From the NCBI RefSeq assembly GCF_001297015.1, contig NZ_LIGE01000037.1, positions 248,001-312,000 of the forward strand: DNA of 64,000 bases, in the 5' to 3' direction. The position numbers and the translations under genes are program-made. Shown in pieces: positions 35,045 to 43,275 of the stretch. This stretch comes from Pseudomonas sp. RIT-PI-r. GTDB lineage: Bacteria > Pseudomonadota > Gammaproteobacteria > Pseudomonadales > Pseudomonadaceae. Under the pieces are notes generated by a model. It saw only the letters and a program-made list of their open reading frames with translations, had not been told where the DNA came from and searched no databases. How positions within the stretch are numbered: the stretch's first letter is position 1; every line of letters starts with the position of its first letter.

Positions 35045-36424
35045 ATGATTAAAGATCCCTTTGCAAGACTTGGCCTGGACCGTGAAGTCCTGACCGTCAG
35101 CCAGCTCAACGGCCGTGCGCGGGTGTTGCTCGAAGACGTGTTCAGCAACATCTGGGTTGAAGGCGAAATCTCCAACCTCGCCCGCCCGGCGTCCGGCCAC
35201 ATCTATTTCACCCTCAAGGACAGCGGCGCGCAGGTGCGTTGCGCGCTGTTCCGGCAGAACGCCGCGCGAGTGCGTCAGGCGTTGAAGGACGGCCTGGCAG
35301 TGAAGGTACGCGGCAAGGTCTCGCTGTTCGAGGGCCGTGGCGACTATCAGTTGATTCTCGACACCGTTGAGCCGGCCGGTGACGGCGCGCTGCGTCTCGC
35401 TTTCGATGCACTCAAAGAAAAGCTCAGCGCCGAAGGCCTGTTCAGCGCCGAACGCAAAGTGCCGCTGCCCGCGCATCCGCAGCGCATCGGCATCATCAGC
35501 TCGCCGACCGGCGCGGTGATTCGCGACATCATCAGCGTGTTCCGCCGCCGTGCACCGCAAGTACAACTGACGCTGATCCCGACCGCCGTGCAGGGCCGCG
35601 AAGCCACCGCGCAAATCGTCCGCGCGCTGAAAATGGCCGATGCCCGTGGCTTCGACGCGTTGATCCTCGCCCGAGGCGGCGGTTCGCTGGAAGACCTCTG
35701 GTGCTTCAACGAAGAAGCCGTGGCCCGCGCCGTTGATGCCTGTGTGACGCCGATTGTCAGTGCTGTCGGCCATGAAACCGATGTGTCGATCAGTGACTTT
35801 GTCGCTGACGTCCGCGCCCCCACGCCGTCTGCGGCTGCCGAGTTACTCGCGCCCGATTCCAGCCATTTGATCCGTCAGGTCGAAAGTCTGCATCGCCGTT
35901 TGGTGATGCGCATGCGCGACCGTTTGATGCGTGATCGTCTGCGCCTCGAAGGCATGGCGCGTCGCTTGCGTCATCCCGGCGAGCGTCTGCGCCAGCAAGC
36001 GCAACGTCTGGACGATCTGGACATGCGCATGCGTCGGGCGTTCGAGCGCAGCCTCAACACACGTCGCGAGCGCCTGATTCGCCTGGAAACCCGCCTCGCC
36101 GGGCAACATCCGGGACGGCAATTGGCGATGTTGCGCCAGCGCCTCGACAGCCTCGCCGAACGTCTGCCACGGGCCATGCGCGAAGGCCTGAAAAACCGTC
36201 GCCTGCAATTGCACAGTCAGATGCAGACGCTGCACGTGGTCAGCCCGCTGGCAACGCTCGGCCGTGGTTACAGCATTCTGCTCGATGAGCGCGGCCATGC
36301 GATCCGCAACGCCGCGCAGACCCACACTGGCCAGCGCCTGAAGGCCAAACTGGGCGAAGGCGAACTGCAAGTGCGCGTCGAGGACAATCACCTGACGCCT
36401 GTCACCCTCTCTTTACTGGACTGA
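35045..36424 (+). CDS. xseA: Exodeoxyribonuclease VII large subunit
   Basis: 459-residue nuclease subunit that, with XseB, degrades single-stranded DNA. An N-terminal OB fold (SNIWVEGEISNLARPASGHI and FTLKDSGAQVRCALFR) precedes the catalytic domain with GIISSPTGAVIRDIISVFRR and ARGGGSLEDLWCFNEE. A long Arg-rich coiled coil (about 270-400) and the closing LGRGYSILLDERG motif complete the family order. The start at MIKDPFARLG is the family start; frames reaching back to 34652 overlap the LysR gene and a REP. xseB is not adjacent. The M23 peptidase gene begins three bases after the stop. Confidence 0.96.
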   Translation: MIKDPFARLGLDREVLTVSQLNGRARVLLEDVFSNIWVEGEISNLARPASGHIYFTLKDSGAQVRCALFRQNAARVRQALKDGLAVKVRGKVSLFEGRGDYQLILDTVEPAGDGALRLAFDALKEKLSAEGLFSAERKVPLPAHPQRIGIISSPTGAVIRDIISVFRRRAPQVQLTLIPTAVQGREATAQIVRALKMADARGFDALILARGGGSLEDLWCFNEEAVARAVDACVTPIVSAVGHETDVSISDFVADVRAPTPSAAAELLAPDSSHLIRQVESLHRRLVMRMRDRLMRDRLRLEGMARRLRHPGERLRQQAQRLDDLDMRMRRAFERSLNTRRERLIRLETRLAGQHPGRQLAMLRQRLDSLAERLPRAMREGLKNRRLQLHSQMQTLHVVSPLATLGRGYSILLDERGHAIRNAAQTHTGQRLKAKLGEGELQVRVEDNHLTPVTLSLLD

Positions 36425-36427
36425 TCC

Positions 36428-37249
36428 ATGCCGCGTTTTCTGGCTTCATTGTTTTTGCTCTGCCTGACCTTCAACGCCCATGCCGACAGCTACATCACTC
36501 GACTGCTGAACAAACCGGTGCCGGGCGGCGTCGCAGTGGTTGATCTGGGCGCGGCCGCGCAGGCGCCGAAAGCCACGTATCAGGGCAAACCGGTGCTGGT
36601 GGTGAAAGAACAGAACAACTGGCTGGCGATTGTCGGCGTGCCGTTGACGGTGAAGCCGGGCGCGCAACAGATCAGCAGTGGCGGGCGCAATCTGCCGTTC
36701 ACCGTGGGCAACAAGAAATACCCGGAACAGCGCATCACCCTGAAGAACAAACAGCAAGTAAACCCGGATCAGTCGAACCTCAAGCGCATCGAGGGCGAAC
36801 TGGCCGAGCAGATCAAGGCTTACCGCAGCTTCAGCCCGAACACGCCAAGCAATCTGCTGCTGGACAAACCGGTCAATGGACCGCTGTCGAGCAAGTTTGG
36901 CGTGCGCCGCTTCTTTAATGGTGAGGAGCGCAATCCGCACGCCGGCCTCGACTTCGCGGTGCCGGCGGGCACGCCGATCAAGACGCCGGCGGCGGGCAAG
37001 GTGATCCTCACCGGCAATTACTTCTTCAATGGCAACACGGTGTTTGTCGACCATGGGCAGGGCTTTATCAGCATGTTCTGCCATATGTCGAAGATTGATG
37101 TGAAGGTCGGCGATCAACTGGCGCGGGGCGCGGTGGTCGGTAAGGTTGGCATGACCGGTCGCGCGACCGGGCCGCACATGCACTGGAATGTCAGCCTGAA
37201 TGATGCGCGGGTGGAGCCGGCGATTTTTATTGGCGCGTTTCAGCCTTAA
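36428..37249 (+). CDS. M23-family peptidoglycan metallopeptidase
   Basis: 273-residue exported protein with a signal peptide (SLFLLCLTFNAHADS). The C-terminal LytM/M23 domain (about 150-270) has the zinc ligands in NPHAGLDFAVPAGTPIKTP and GPHMHWNVSLNDARVEP, so it should be an active endopeptidase. The preceding part carries a small beta domain (GVAVVDLGAA, KPVLVVKEQNNWLAIVGVP), common in these Pseudomonas proteins. It starts three bases after xseA and is probably read through from it. The exact bond cut is not predictable. It is followed by a REP pair. Confidence 0.92.
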   Translation: MPRFLASLFLLCLTFNAHADSYITRLLNKPVPGGVAVVDLGAAAQAPKATYQGKPVLVVKEQNNWLAIVGVPLTVKPGAQQISSGGRNLPFTVGNKKYPEQRITLKNKQQVNPDQSNLKRIEGELAEQIKAYRSFSPNTPSNLLLDKPVNGPLSSKFGVRRFFNGEERNPHAGLDFAVPAGTPIKTPAAGKVILTGNYFFNGNTVFVDHGQGFISMFCHMSKIDVKVGDQLARGAVVGKVGMTGRATGPHMHWNVSLNDARVEPAIFIGAFQP

Positions 37250-37268
37250 AAAATAGAGCGAAGCTTAT

Positions 37269-37354
37269 GGCCTCATCGCGAGCAGGCTCACTCCTACATT
37301 GGACCGGTGTTGTGAACACGATCAACTGTAGGAGTGAGCCTGCTCGCGATGGCG
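37269..37354. repeat. REP pair, family B, upstream of leuA region
   Basis: Arms CATCGCGAGCAGGCTCACTC and TGTAGGAGTGAGCCTGCTCG. The gap 37250-37713 contains this element, then an AT-richer stretch without a gene, then the leuA leader peptide. Confidence 0.85.
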
Positions 37355-37546
37355 GCTTATGCTGTACTCAAACCCCCCTGACACCCCATCATCCCCAATT
37401 GCGCCCCAATCAAACCTCGCGCAAATATCACAACGATCAGCGATCTCCAGCGCAATAAAATCCCGCAAAAACTCTCTTTCCGAGTATTCCTCTCAATTTT
37501 TTCCGACTGCTTGCCAACCTCTCCCCTCGCGGTTAGGGTTGAAGGC

Positions 37547-37624
37547 ATGAAAACCTCTCACACCCTTATTCAGCTTCGCCAGCACCGCAGCCTGTGCCTT
37601 GTCAGCGCACGACTGCCGGGCTGA
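37547..37624 (+). CDS. leuA leader peptide (attenuator)
   Basis: A 25-codon frame reading MKTSHTLIQLRQHRSLCLVS and ending LPG, with five leucines, 90 bases before leuA and with an AGGG ribosome site at 37535-37538. Short Leu-rich frames ahead of leuA are the classic sensor for attenuation by charged tRNA-Leu. I could not define the competing terminator hairpin with certainty; GC-rich pairing around 37664-37692 followed by CTCTTTT is a candidate. An alternative longer start for leuA (GTG/TTG near 37594) overlaps this peptide and is rejected. Confidence 0.7.
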   Translation: MKTSHTLIQLRQHRSLCLVSARLPG

Positions 37625-37713
37625 ATCGCGGCACCTCGTCCCACGCTTTTCCCAGAACATTCGTAACACCGGCAGGCCGCCTCTTTTCGGCCCAGACAAT
37701 AAGGAATTTCCCG

Positions 37714-39393
37714 ATGAGCATGCTCAAAGATCCGTCTTCGAAATACCGCGCGTTTCCTGTCATCAACCTGCCGGATCGCACCTGGCCGTCGAAAACCATC
37801 GACACCGCGCCGATCTGGTGCAGCTCCGACCTGCGCGACGGCAACCAGTCACTGATCGAGCCGATGGACGCGGTGAAGAAACTGCGTTTCTGGAAAACCC
37901 TCGTGCAAGTCGGCGTGAAGGAAATCGAAGCGTCGTTCCCGGCCGCTTCGCAAACCGACTTCGACTTCGTGCGTACCCTGATCGAAGAAGGCCACATCCC
38001 AGACGACACCACCATTCAGGTGCTGACCCAGGGCCGTGAAGACTTGATCGAGCGCACCTTCGAATCCCTGCGCGGCGCGAAGAAAGCCATCGTTCACCTG
38101 TACAACGCCACCTCGCCGTCTTTCCGTCGCATCGTTTTCAACCAGGACAAGGACGGCATCAAGGCCATCGCCGTGAACGCCGCCAAGCTGTTCGTCAAAT
38201 ATGCAGCCATGCAGCCGGACACCGAATGGACGTTTGAATACTCGCCGGAAACCTTCAGCGCTACCGAACTGGAATTCGCCAAGGAAGTCTGTGATGCGGT
38301 GATCGAGGTGTGGAACCCGACGCCTGAGCACAAGATGATCCTGAACCTGCCCGCCACCGTTGAATGCGCAACGCCGAACATCTACGCCGACCAGATCGAG
38401 TGGTTCGGCCGCAACATCAACCGTCGTGACAGCGTGATCATCAGCCTGCACACCCACAACGACCGTGGCACCGGCGTCGCTGCCACCGAGCTGGGCCTGA
38501 TGGCTGGCGCCGATCGCGTCGAAGGCTGCCTGTTCGGCAACGGCGAACGCACCGGTAACGTCGACCTCGTCACCGTCGCATTGAACATGTACACCCAGGG
38601 TCTCGACCCGCAGCTGGACTTCTCCGACATCGACGGCGTGCGTAAAGTCGTTGAGGAGTGCAACCAGATTCAGGTTCACCCGCGTCACCCGTACGTTGGC
38701 GACCTGGTGCACACCGCGTTCTCCGGCTCGCACCAGGATGCGATCCGCAAAGGCTTCTCCCAACAGAAACCGGACGCACTGTGGGAAGTGCCGTACTTGC
38801 CGATCGACCCGGCCGACATTGGCCGCAGCTACGAGGCGGTGATTCGCGTCAACAGCCAGTCGGGTAAGGGCGGCATCGCTTACTTGCTGGAGCAGGAATA
38901 CGGCATCAGCCTGCCACGTCGCATGCAGATCGAATTCAGTCAGGTCGTGCAGCGTGAAACCGACCGTCTGGGTCTGGAGATGACCGCCAAGCAGATCCAC
39001 TCGCTGTTGATCAGCGAATACCTGCAAGCCAACACCCCGTACGCGCTGGTCAGCCATCGCCTGCAGGAAGAAAACGGTAACAGCGCCGTCGAAGTGGAAG
39101 TGGCGAGCAAAGGTCAGGGCGAAACCAACCTGCACTGGCGCGGCAAGGGCAACGGTGCGCTGGAAGCACTGGTCGCCGGTCTGCCGGTTCCGGTGGAGAT
39201 CATGGACTATAACGAACACGCGATTGGCGCAGGTACCAACGCCAAGGCAGCGGCGTACATCGAGCTGCGGGTGAACGGTGAACGTGCGGTGCACGGCGTG
39301 GGTATCGATGAAAACATCACCACGGCCAGCTTCAAGGCGCTGTTCAGCGCACTGAACCGCTCGCTGAGCCAGCCTGAGGCGAAAGCGGCGTAA
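37714..39393 (+). CDS. leuA: 2-isopropylmalate synthase (long, LeuA type 2)
   Basis: 559-residue first enzyme of leucine synthesis, condensing acetyl-CoA with 2-oxoisovalerate. The DRE-TIM barrel shows SSDLRDGNQSL (metal-binding Asp), HTHNDRGTGVAATELG and the GNGERTGNVDLVT motif. The C-terminal leucine-binding regulatory domain (about 430-550) ends with HGVGIDENITTASFKALFSA. AAGGA lies eight bases before the ATG at 37714. The protein is of the longer type typical of pseudomonads. Control is likely by the leader peptide upstream and feedback by leucine. A strong terminator follows. Confidence 0.97.
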   Translation: MSMLKDPSSKYRAFPVINLPDRTWPSKTIDTAPIWCSSDLRDGNQSLIEPMDAVKKLRFWKTLVQVGVKEIEASFPAASQTDFDFVRTLIEEGHIPDDTTIQVLTQGREDLIERTFESLRGAKKAIVHLYNATSPSFRRIVFNQDKDGIKAIAVNAAKLFVKYAAMQPDTEWTFEYSPETFSATELEFAKEVCDAVIEVWNPTPEHKMILNLPATVECATPNIYADQIEWFGRNINRRDSVIISLHTHNDRGTGVAATELGLMAGADRVEGCLFGNGERTGNVDLVTVALNMYTQGLDPQLDFSDIDGVRKVVEECNQIQVHPRHPYVGDLVHTAFSGSHQDAIRKGFSQQKPDALWEVPYLPIDPADIGRSYEAVIRVNSQSGKGGIAYLLEQEYGISLPRRMQIEFSQVVQRETDRLGLEMTAKQIHSLLISEYLQANTPYALVSHRLQEENGNSAVEVEVASKGQGETNLHWRGKGNGALEALVAGLPVPVEIMDYNEHAIGAGTNAKAAAYIELRVNGERAVHGVGIDENITTASFKALFSALNRSLSQPEAKAA

Positions 39394-39410
39394 GCCTTTG
39401 CTGCAATGCA

Positions 39411-39446
39411 AAAGGCCCCGAAGTGCGAACTCCGGGGCCTTTTTTT
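39411..39446 (+). terminator. Rho-independent terminator of leuA
   Basis: Eight-base stem AGGCCCCG/CGGGGCCT followed by a run of seven T, 18 bases after the leuA stop. Confidence 0.92.
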
Positions 39447-39457
39447 GCCTGATGCGC

Positions 39458-39484
39458 TCGTTCCCATGCTCCGCGTGGGAACGA
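39458..39484. repeat. Short inverted repeat of the GTTCCCA type
   Basis: TCGTTCCCA/TGGGAACGA arms around GCTCCGCG, a shortened relative of the element at 21527-21635. Confidence 0.7.
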
Positions 39485-39493
39485 TCAGTTACC

Positions 39494-40285
39494 TCAGGTG
39501 AACTCGAAGGTGTCGGCATCCAGATTCGCCGGGAAGCGCTCACGATAAGCCGCCAATGGTGCGGCCTCCAAAACCACCTTGAACACGCCGTCCGCCTCCC
39601 CCGCCGCCAGCAAGGTTTCACCCTGGAAATCCAGCACCTGACTGTCGCCGGTGTAAGCGAAACCCTTGCCGTCGGTGCCAACGCGATTCACCGCCGCCAC
39701 ATAACAAAGGTTTTCGATCGCTCGCGCTGGCAACAGGCGATTCCAGTGCAGACGTCGCGCACCCGGCCAGTTGGCGGTGTACAGCAGCAGATCTGTGTCC
39801 TGCGCATCGCGGCTCCACACCGGGAAACGCAGGTCGTAACAAATCAGCGGGCGGATACGCCAGCCCTTGAGTTCGAACTGCACCTGCCGTTCGCCGGGGG
39901 TGTAATGGTTGTGCTCGCCGGCCATGCGGAACAGATGACGCTTGTCGTAATGCAGCACTTCACCGTCCGGCCGCGCCCACAACAGGCGATTGCGATGGCT
40001 GCCGTCAGCAGCCTGAATAATCACGCTGCCGGTAATCACCGCATCGAGTTTCGCCGCCTGAACGCGCAGCCATTTACTGGTCGGACCGTTCTCGGCTTCG
40101 GCGAGCGTTTCTGACTCCATGGAGAAACCGGTGGTGAACATTTCCGGCAGGATGATCAGATCAGCGCCCTGTGCCTGCTCCAGCAACTGCTCGAAATGCT
40201 CGAAGTTGGCCTGACGGTCGTGCCAGGCCAAAGTGGTCTGGATCAGCGCCAGATTGAGATCGGGTAATGCACTCAGATCACGCAT
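39494..40285 (-). CDS. Nitrilase-superfamily omega-amidase (YafV-like)
   Basis: 263-residue C-N hydrolase. The Glu-Lys-Cys triad is complete: ILPEMFTTGF (Glu48), YDKRHLFRM (Lys115) and LICYDLRFPVW (Cys149). The sequence fits the YafV/Nit2 group, which hydrolyses 2-oxoglutaramate and 2-oxosuccinamate. The gene overlaps by 13 bases the end of an aminotransferase gene of the YbdL/KAT type. This suggests one pathway: transamination of methioninyl or aromatic 2-oxo acids with glutamine, then amidase action that makes it irreversible (glutaminase II, methionine salvage). The pathway is inferred from the pairing. Confidence 0.87.
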   Translation of the reverse strand: MRDLSALPDLNLALIQTTLAWHDRQANFEHFEQLLEQAQGADLIILPEMFTTGFSMESETLAEAENGPTSKWLRVQAAKLDAVITGSVIIQAADGSHRNRLLWARPDGEVLHYDKRHLFRMAGEHNHYTPGERQVQFELKGWRIRPLICYDLRFPVWSRDAQDTDLLLYTANWPGARRLHWNRLLPARAIENLCYVAAVNRVGTDGKGFAYTGDSQVLDFQGETLLAAGEADGVFKVVLEAAPLAAYRERFPANLDADTFEFT

Positions 40286-41421
40286 AGTTTCGCCGCCGCC
40301 TCACGCAGCGTCTCCTCGCGTTTGGCAAAGCACAGGCGCACGAGGCGCTGGCCTTCAGGTGGGTTCTGGTAAAACACCGACACCGGAATACTCGCCACGC
40401 CGTGCTCGCGGGTCATCCACATGGCCATCTCGACGTCATTCAGGTCAGGACGGATCTGTGAGTAATCGACCAGTTGGAAATAGGTGCCGGTGACACGTTT
40501 GAAGGTGAAGCGCGACGGCGTCAACAGATCACAGAACAGATCGCGCTTGGCCTGATAGAAACCCGGCAGCTCTTCAACGTGCTCCGGGTGCTCGGCCATG
40601 TAATCGGCCAAGGCGTATTGCAGCGGTGTGACACCGCAGAAACTGACGTACTGGTGGACTTTGCGCAGTTCGGCCGTCAGCGCCGGCGGCGCGACGACGT
40701 AGCCGGTCTTCCAGCCAGTGACGTGATAGGTCTTGCCGAACGAACTCACGACGAAGGCACGCTGATACAGCTCTTCGTGGGCGAGCACGCTGACATGCGG
40801 CACACCGTCGAACACCAGGTGTTCATAGACTTCGTCGCTAATCAGGTAGATGTCGCGATCACGGATCAGCGCCGCCAGTTGATCCAGCTCCGCACGGCTG
40901 ATCAGTGCACCGCTCGGGTTATGCGGGGTATTGATGACGATCATTTTCGTGCGCGGGCTCAGGGCCGCGGCGAGCTGGTCGAAATCGATGGAGAAATCTT
41001 CCGGGTTCAATTGCACATGCACGCAGCGACCACCCGCCAACTCCGTCGCCGGTTCGTAGCTGTCGTAGCACGGGTCGAACACAATGACTTCGTCGCCGCT
41101 GTGGATAACCGCCTGAATCGCACAGAAGATCGCCTGCGTCGCGCCCGGCGTGACCGTCACTTCGCTGTCGGCATTGACCTGCACGCCATAGCTGCGAGCG
41201 ATTTTCGCCGCAATCTGCTCGCGCAAGGCCGGCAATCCGGTCATCGGCGAATACTGGTTATGACCACTGGCAATGTGCCGACCGACCGCGTCACGCAGAG
41301 ACTGCGGGCCGTCAAAATCAGGAAAACCCTGAGACAGGTTGATCGCGCCGGTTTGCGCGGCGAGCTGAGACATCTGCGTGAAAATAGTGATGCCGACATT
41401 CGGCAGCTTACTGGTGATCAT
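40273..41421 (-). CDS. PLP-dependent aminotransferase, methionine/glutamine type (YbdL-like)
   Basis: 382-residue class I/II aminotransferase. The start MITSKLPNVGITIF at 41421 is preferred because upstream codons lie in a terminator. Signature motifs are NLSQGFPDFDGP (about 28-39), GLPALREQIA, NTPHNPSGA (substrate/PLP binding) and the PLP lysine in SSFGKTYHVTGWKTGY (Lys230). This order is that of the YbdL/kynurenine aminotransferase III group, which uses methionine, glutamine or aromatic amino acids. The overlapping omega-amidase gene downstream supports use of glutamine as donor. Precise substrates cannot be read. Confidence 0.88.
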   Translation of the reverse strand: MITSKLPNVGITIFTQMSQLAAQTGAINLSQGFPDFDGPQSLRDAVGRHIASGHNQYSPMTGLPALREQIAAKIARSYGVQVNADSEVTVTPGATQAIFCAIQAVIHSGDEVIVFDPCYDSYEPATELAGGRCVHVQLNPEDFSIDFDQLAAALSPRTKMIVINTPHNPSGALISRAELDQLAALIRDRDIYLISDEVYEHLVFDGVPHVSVLAHEELYQRAFVVSSFGKTYHVTGWKTGYVVAPPALTAELRKVHQYVSFCGVTPLQYALADYMAEHPEHVEELPGFYQAKRDLFCDLLTPSRFTFKRVTGTYFQLVDYSQIRPDLNDVEMAMWMTREHGVASIPVSVFYQNPPEGQRLVRLCFAKREETLREAAAKLCVI

Positions 41422-41495
41422 CGGGGGTTCCCTGCTCAACACCCGGCTCTGACGACGGCGCGGGAGAGCCCGAGGATAGCCCATCCGGCGCCCAT

Positions 41496-41524
41496 AAAAA
41501 AAGGGCGCTCTGGTGAGCGCCCTT
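41496..41524 (-). terminator. Terminator after der (minus strand)
   Basis: Stem AAGGGCGCTC/GAGCGCCCTT with loop TGGT; on the minus strand seven T follow. It ends transcripts coming from der and lies before the aminotransferase gene. Confidence 0.88.
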
Positions 41525-41539
41525 CTTATCGCCGAACCC

Positions 41540-41623
41540 ATGTAGGCGCTGCCGAAGGCTGCGATCTTCTGATCTTGCCTTTAAAGCAAAATCAAAAGAT
41601 CGCAGCCTGCGGCAGCTCCTACA
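41540..41623. repeat. REP pair, family A
   Basis: Arms TGTAGGCGCTGCCGAAGGCT and GATCGCAGCCTGCGGCAGCT, slightly diverged from each other, between der and its terminator. Confidence 0.8.
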
Positions 41624-41669
41624 GAAGCGGTTGATCATTCCCATGCAATTGCGGGAATGGCCACCTCAA

Positions 41670-43139
41670 TCACTTCTTGTCGCGGCGCTTCTTGTCAGCT
41701 TTCTTGCTGTGCGACATCATCCGACGCTTCCTGTTGACCTGGCGGTCGGTCAGCGTGTTTTTGTTGCCTTCGTACGGGTTCTCGCCGCCCTTGAACTCGA
41801 TGCGGATCGGCGTACCGACCAGCTTCAGCACACGGCGGTAAGTGTTCTCCAGATAGCGCACGTACGACTTCGGCACTTTCTCGATCTGGTTACCGTGGAT
41901 CACGATGATCGGCGGGTTGGCACCACCCAAGTGGGCGTAGCGCAACTTGATCCGGCGGTTGTTGACCATCGGTGGCGCGTGCTCGCCAACCGCATCTTCC
42001 AGAATCTGGGTCAGACGGTTGGTCGGCCAGCGGGTGACCGCCGACTTGAACGAGTTCTGCACCGAAGCGTAGAGGTTGCCCACGCCAGTACCGTGCAAGG
42101 CCGAGATGAAGTGAATGTCGGCGTAGTCAACGAAGAACAACCGACGCTGCAACTCGACCTTGACGAAGTCGCGCTCGCTCGGCGTCATGCCGTCCCATTT
42201 GTTGATCGCGATCACCAGCGCACGACCCGACTCGATGGCGAAGCCCAGCAGGTTGAGGTCGTGATCGACCACACCTTCGCGGGCGTCCATCACAAAGATC
42301 ACCACGTTGGCGTCTTTGATCGCCTGCAGGGTTTTGACCACGGAGAATTTTTCGACTTCTTCGTGGATCTTGCCGCGCTTGCGCACACCAGCGGTGTCGA
42401 TCAGCGTGTACTTCTCTTCATTGCGTTCGAACGGAATGTAGATACTGTCGCGCGTGGTGCCCGGCTGGTCGTAAACGATAACCCGGTCTTCACCGAGCAT
42501 ACGGTTGACCAGCGTCGATTTACCGACGTTGGGACGACCGATGATGGCGATCTTGATGCCGTCTTTTTCGCTCGGGCCAGGAATGCGCTTGGCTTCCTCG
42601 CCTTCGGCAACGATCTCTTCTTCGCCGTCTTCCGGCTCTTCTTCGTCTTTCGGGAAATCACCCAGGGCGATTTCCAGCATCTGCGTGATGCCACGGCCGT
42701 GAGCACCGGCGATCGGGATCGCGTGGCCCATGCCCAATGGAGCGAACTCAGCGCGGGCCATTTCCGGGTCGATGTTGTCGACCTTGTTGGCCACCACGTA
42801 GGAACGCTTGTTACGTTTGCGCAGGTGTTCGGCGATCATCTGGTCGGCGGCGGTGAAACCGGCCTTGGCATCTACCAGGAACAGCACAACGTCTGCTTCT
42901 TCAATGGCCAGCAGCGACTGCTCGGCCATTTTTTCGTCCATACCGTGCTCGTCACCGGAGATACCACCGGTGTCGACCAGAATGTAGGAACGCCCTTGCC
43001 ACTTGGCCTCACCGTACTGGCGATCACGGGTCAGACCGGACAAGTCGCCGACAATGGCGTCGCGAGTCCTGGTCAGGCGGTTGAACAAGGTGGACTTGCC
43101 GACGTTCGGTCGGCCCACCAGGGCGATTACGGGAACCAT
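41670..43139 (-). CDS. der: Ribosome biogenesis GTPase Der (EngA)
   Basis: 489-residue GTPase needed for 50S ribosome assembly. Two G domains in tandem each have GRPNVGKST (about residues 8 and 205) with DTGG/DTAG and NKVD/NKWD motifs. An acidic linker (EEEPEDGEEE) lies between them. A C-terminal KH-like domain ends in a very basic tail (KKADKKRRDKK). The start at 43139 (MVPVIALVGRP) is the family start; a second ATG four codons upstream is possible. It lies downstream of bamB with a hairpin in the gap, so part of its transcription may be separate. Confidence 0.97.
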   Translation of the reverse strand: MVPVIALVGRPNVGKSTLFNRLTRTRDAIVGDLSGLTRDRQYGEAKWQGRSYILVDTGGISGDEHGMDEKMAEQSLLAIEEADVVLFLVDAKAGFTAADQMIAEHLRKRNKRSYVVANKVDNIDPEMARAEFAPLGMGHAIPIAGAHGRGITQMLEIALGDFPKDEEEPEDGEEEIVAEGEEAKRIPGPSEKDGIKIAIIGRPNVGKSTLVNRMLGEDRVIVYDQPGTTRDSIYIPFERNEEKYTLIDTAGVRKRGKIHEEVEKFSVVKTLQAIKDANVVIFVMDAREGVVDHDLNLLGFAIESGRALVIAINKWDGMTPSERDFVKVELQRRLFFVDYADIHFISALHGTGVGNLYASVQNSFKSAVTRWPTNRLTQILEDAVGEHAPPMVNNRRIKLRYAHLGGANPPIIVIHGNQIEKVPKSYVRYLENTYRRVLKLVGTPIRIEFKGGENPYEGNKNTLTDRQVNRKRRMMSHSKKADKKRRDKK

Positions 43140-43171
43140 GCGGCTCTCCACTTCGTTATTTCAGAAAATAC

Positions 43172-43195
43172 AAAAGCCGCTGCGAGGCAGCGGCT
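43172..43195 (-). terminator. Hairpin terminator between bamB and der
   Basis: Nine-base stem AGCCGCTGC/GCAGCGGCT with a three-base loop; on the minus strand TTTTG follows. It may reduce read-through from bamB into der. Since genes of this run are normally co-transcribed, it is likely partial. Confidence 0.6.
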
Positions 43196-43275
43196 GGTGC
43201 TCGGGGCAACGCCTGTTAGCGCTGCAAGCCCCATGAATCCGGGGCCGCCTGGGGGTTTAACCCCAAGCATAGTTG

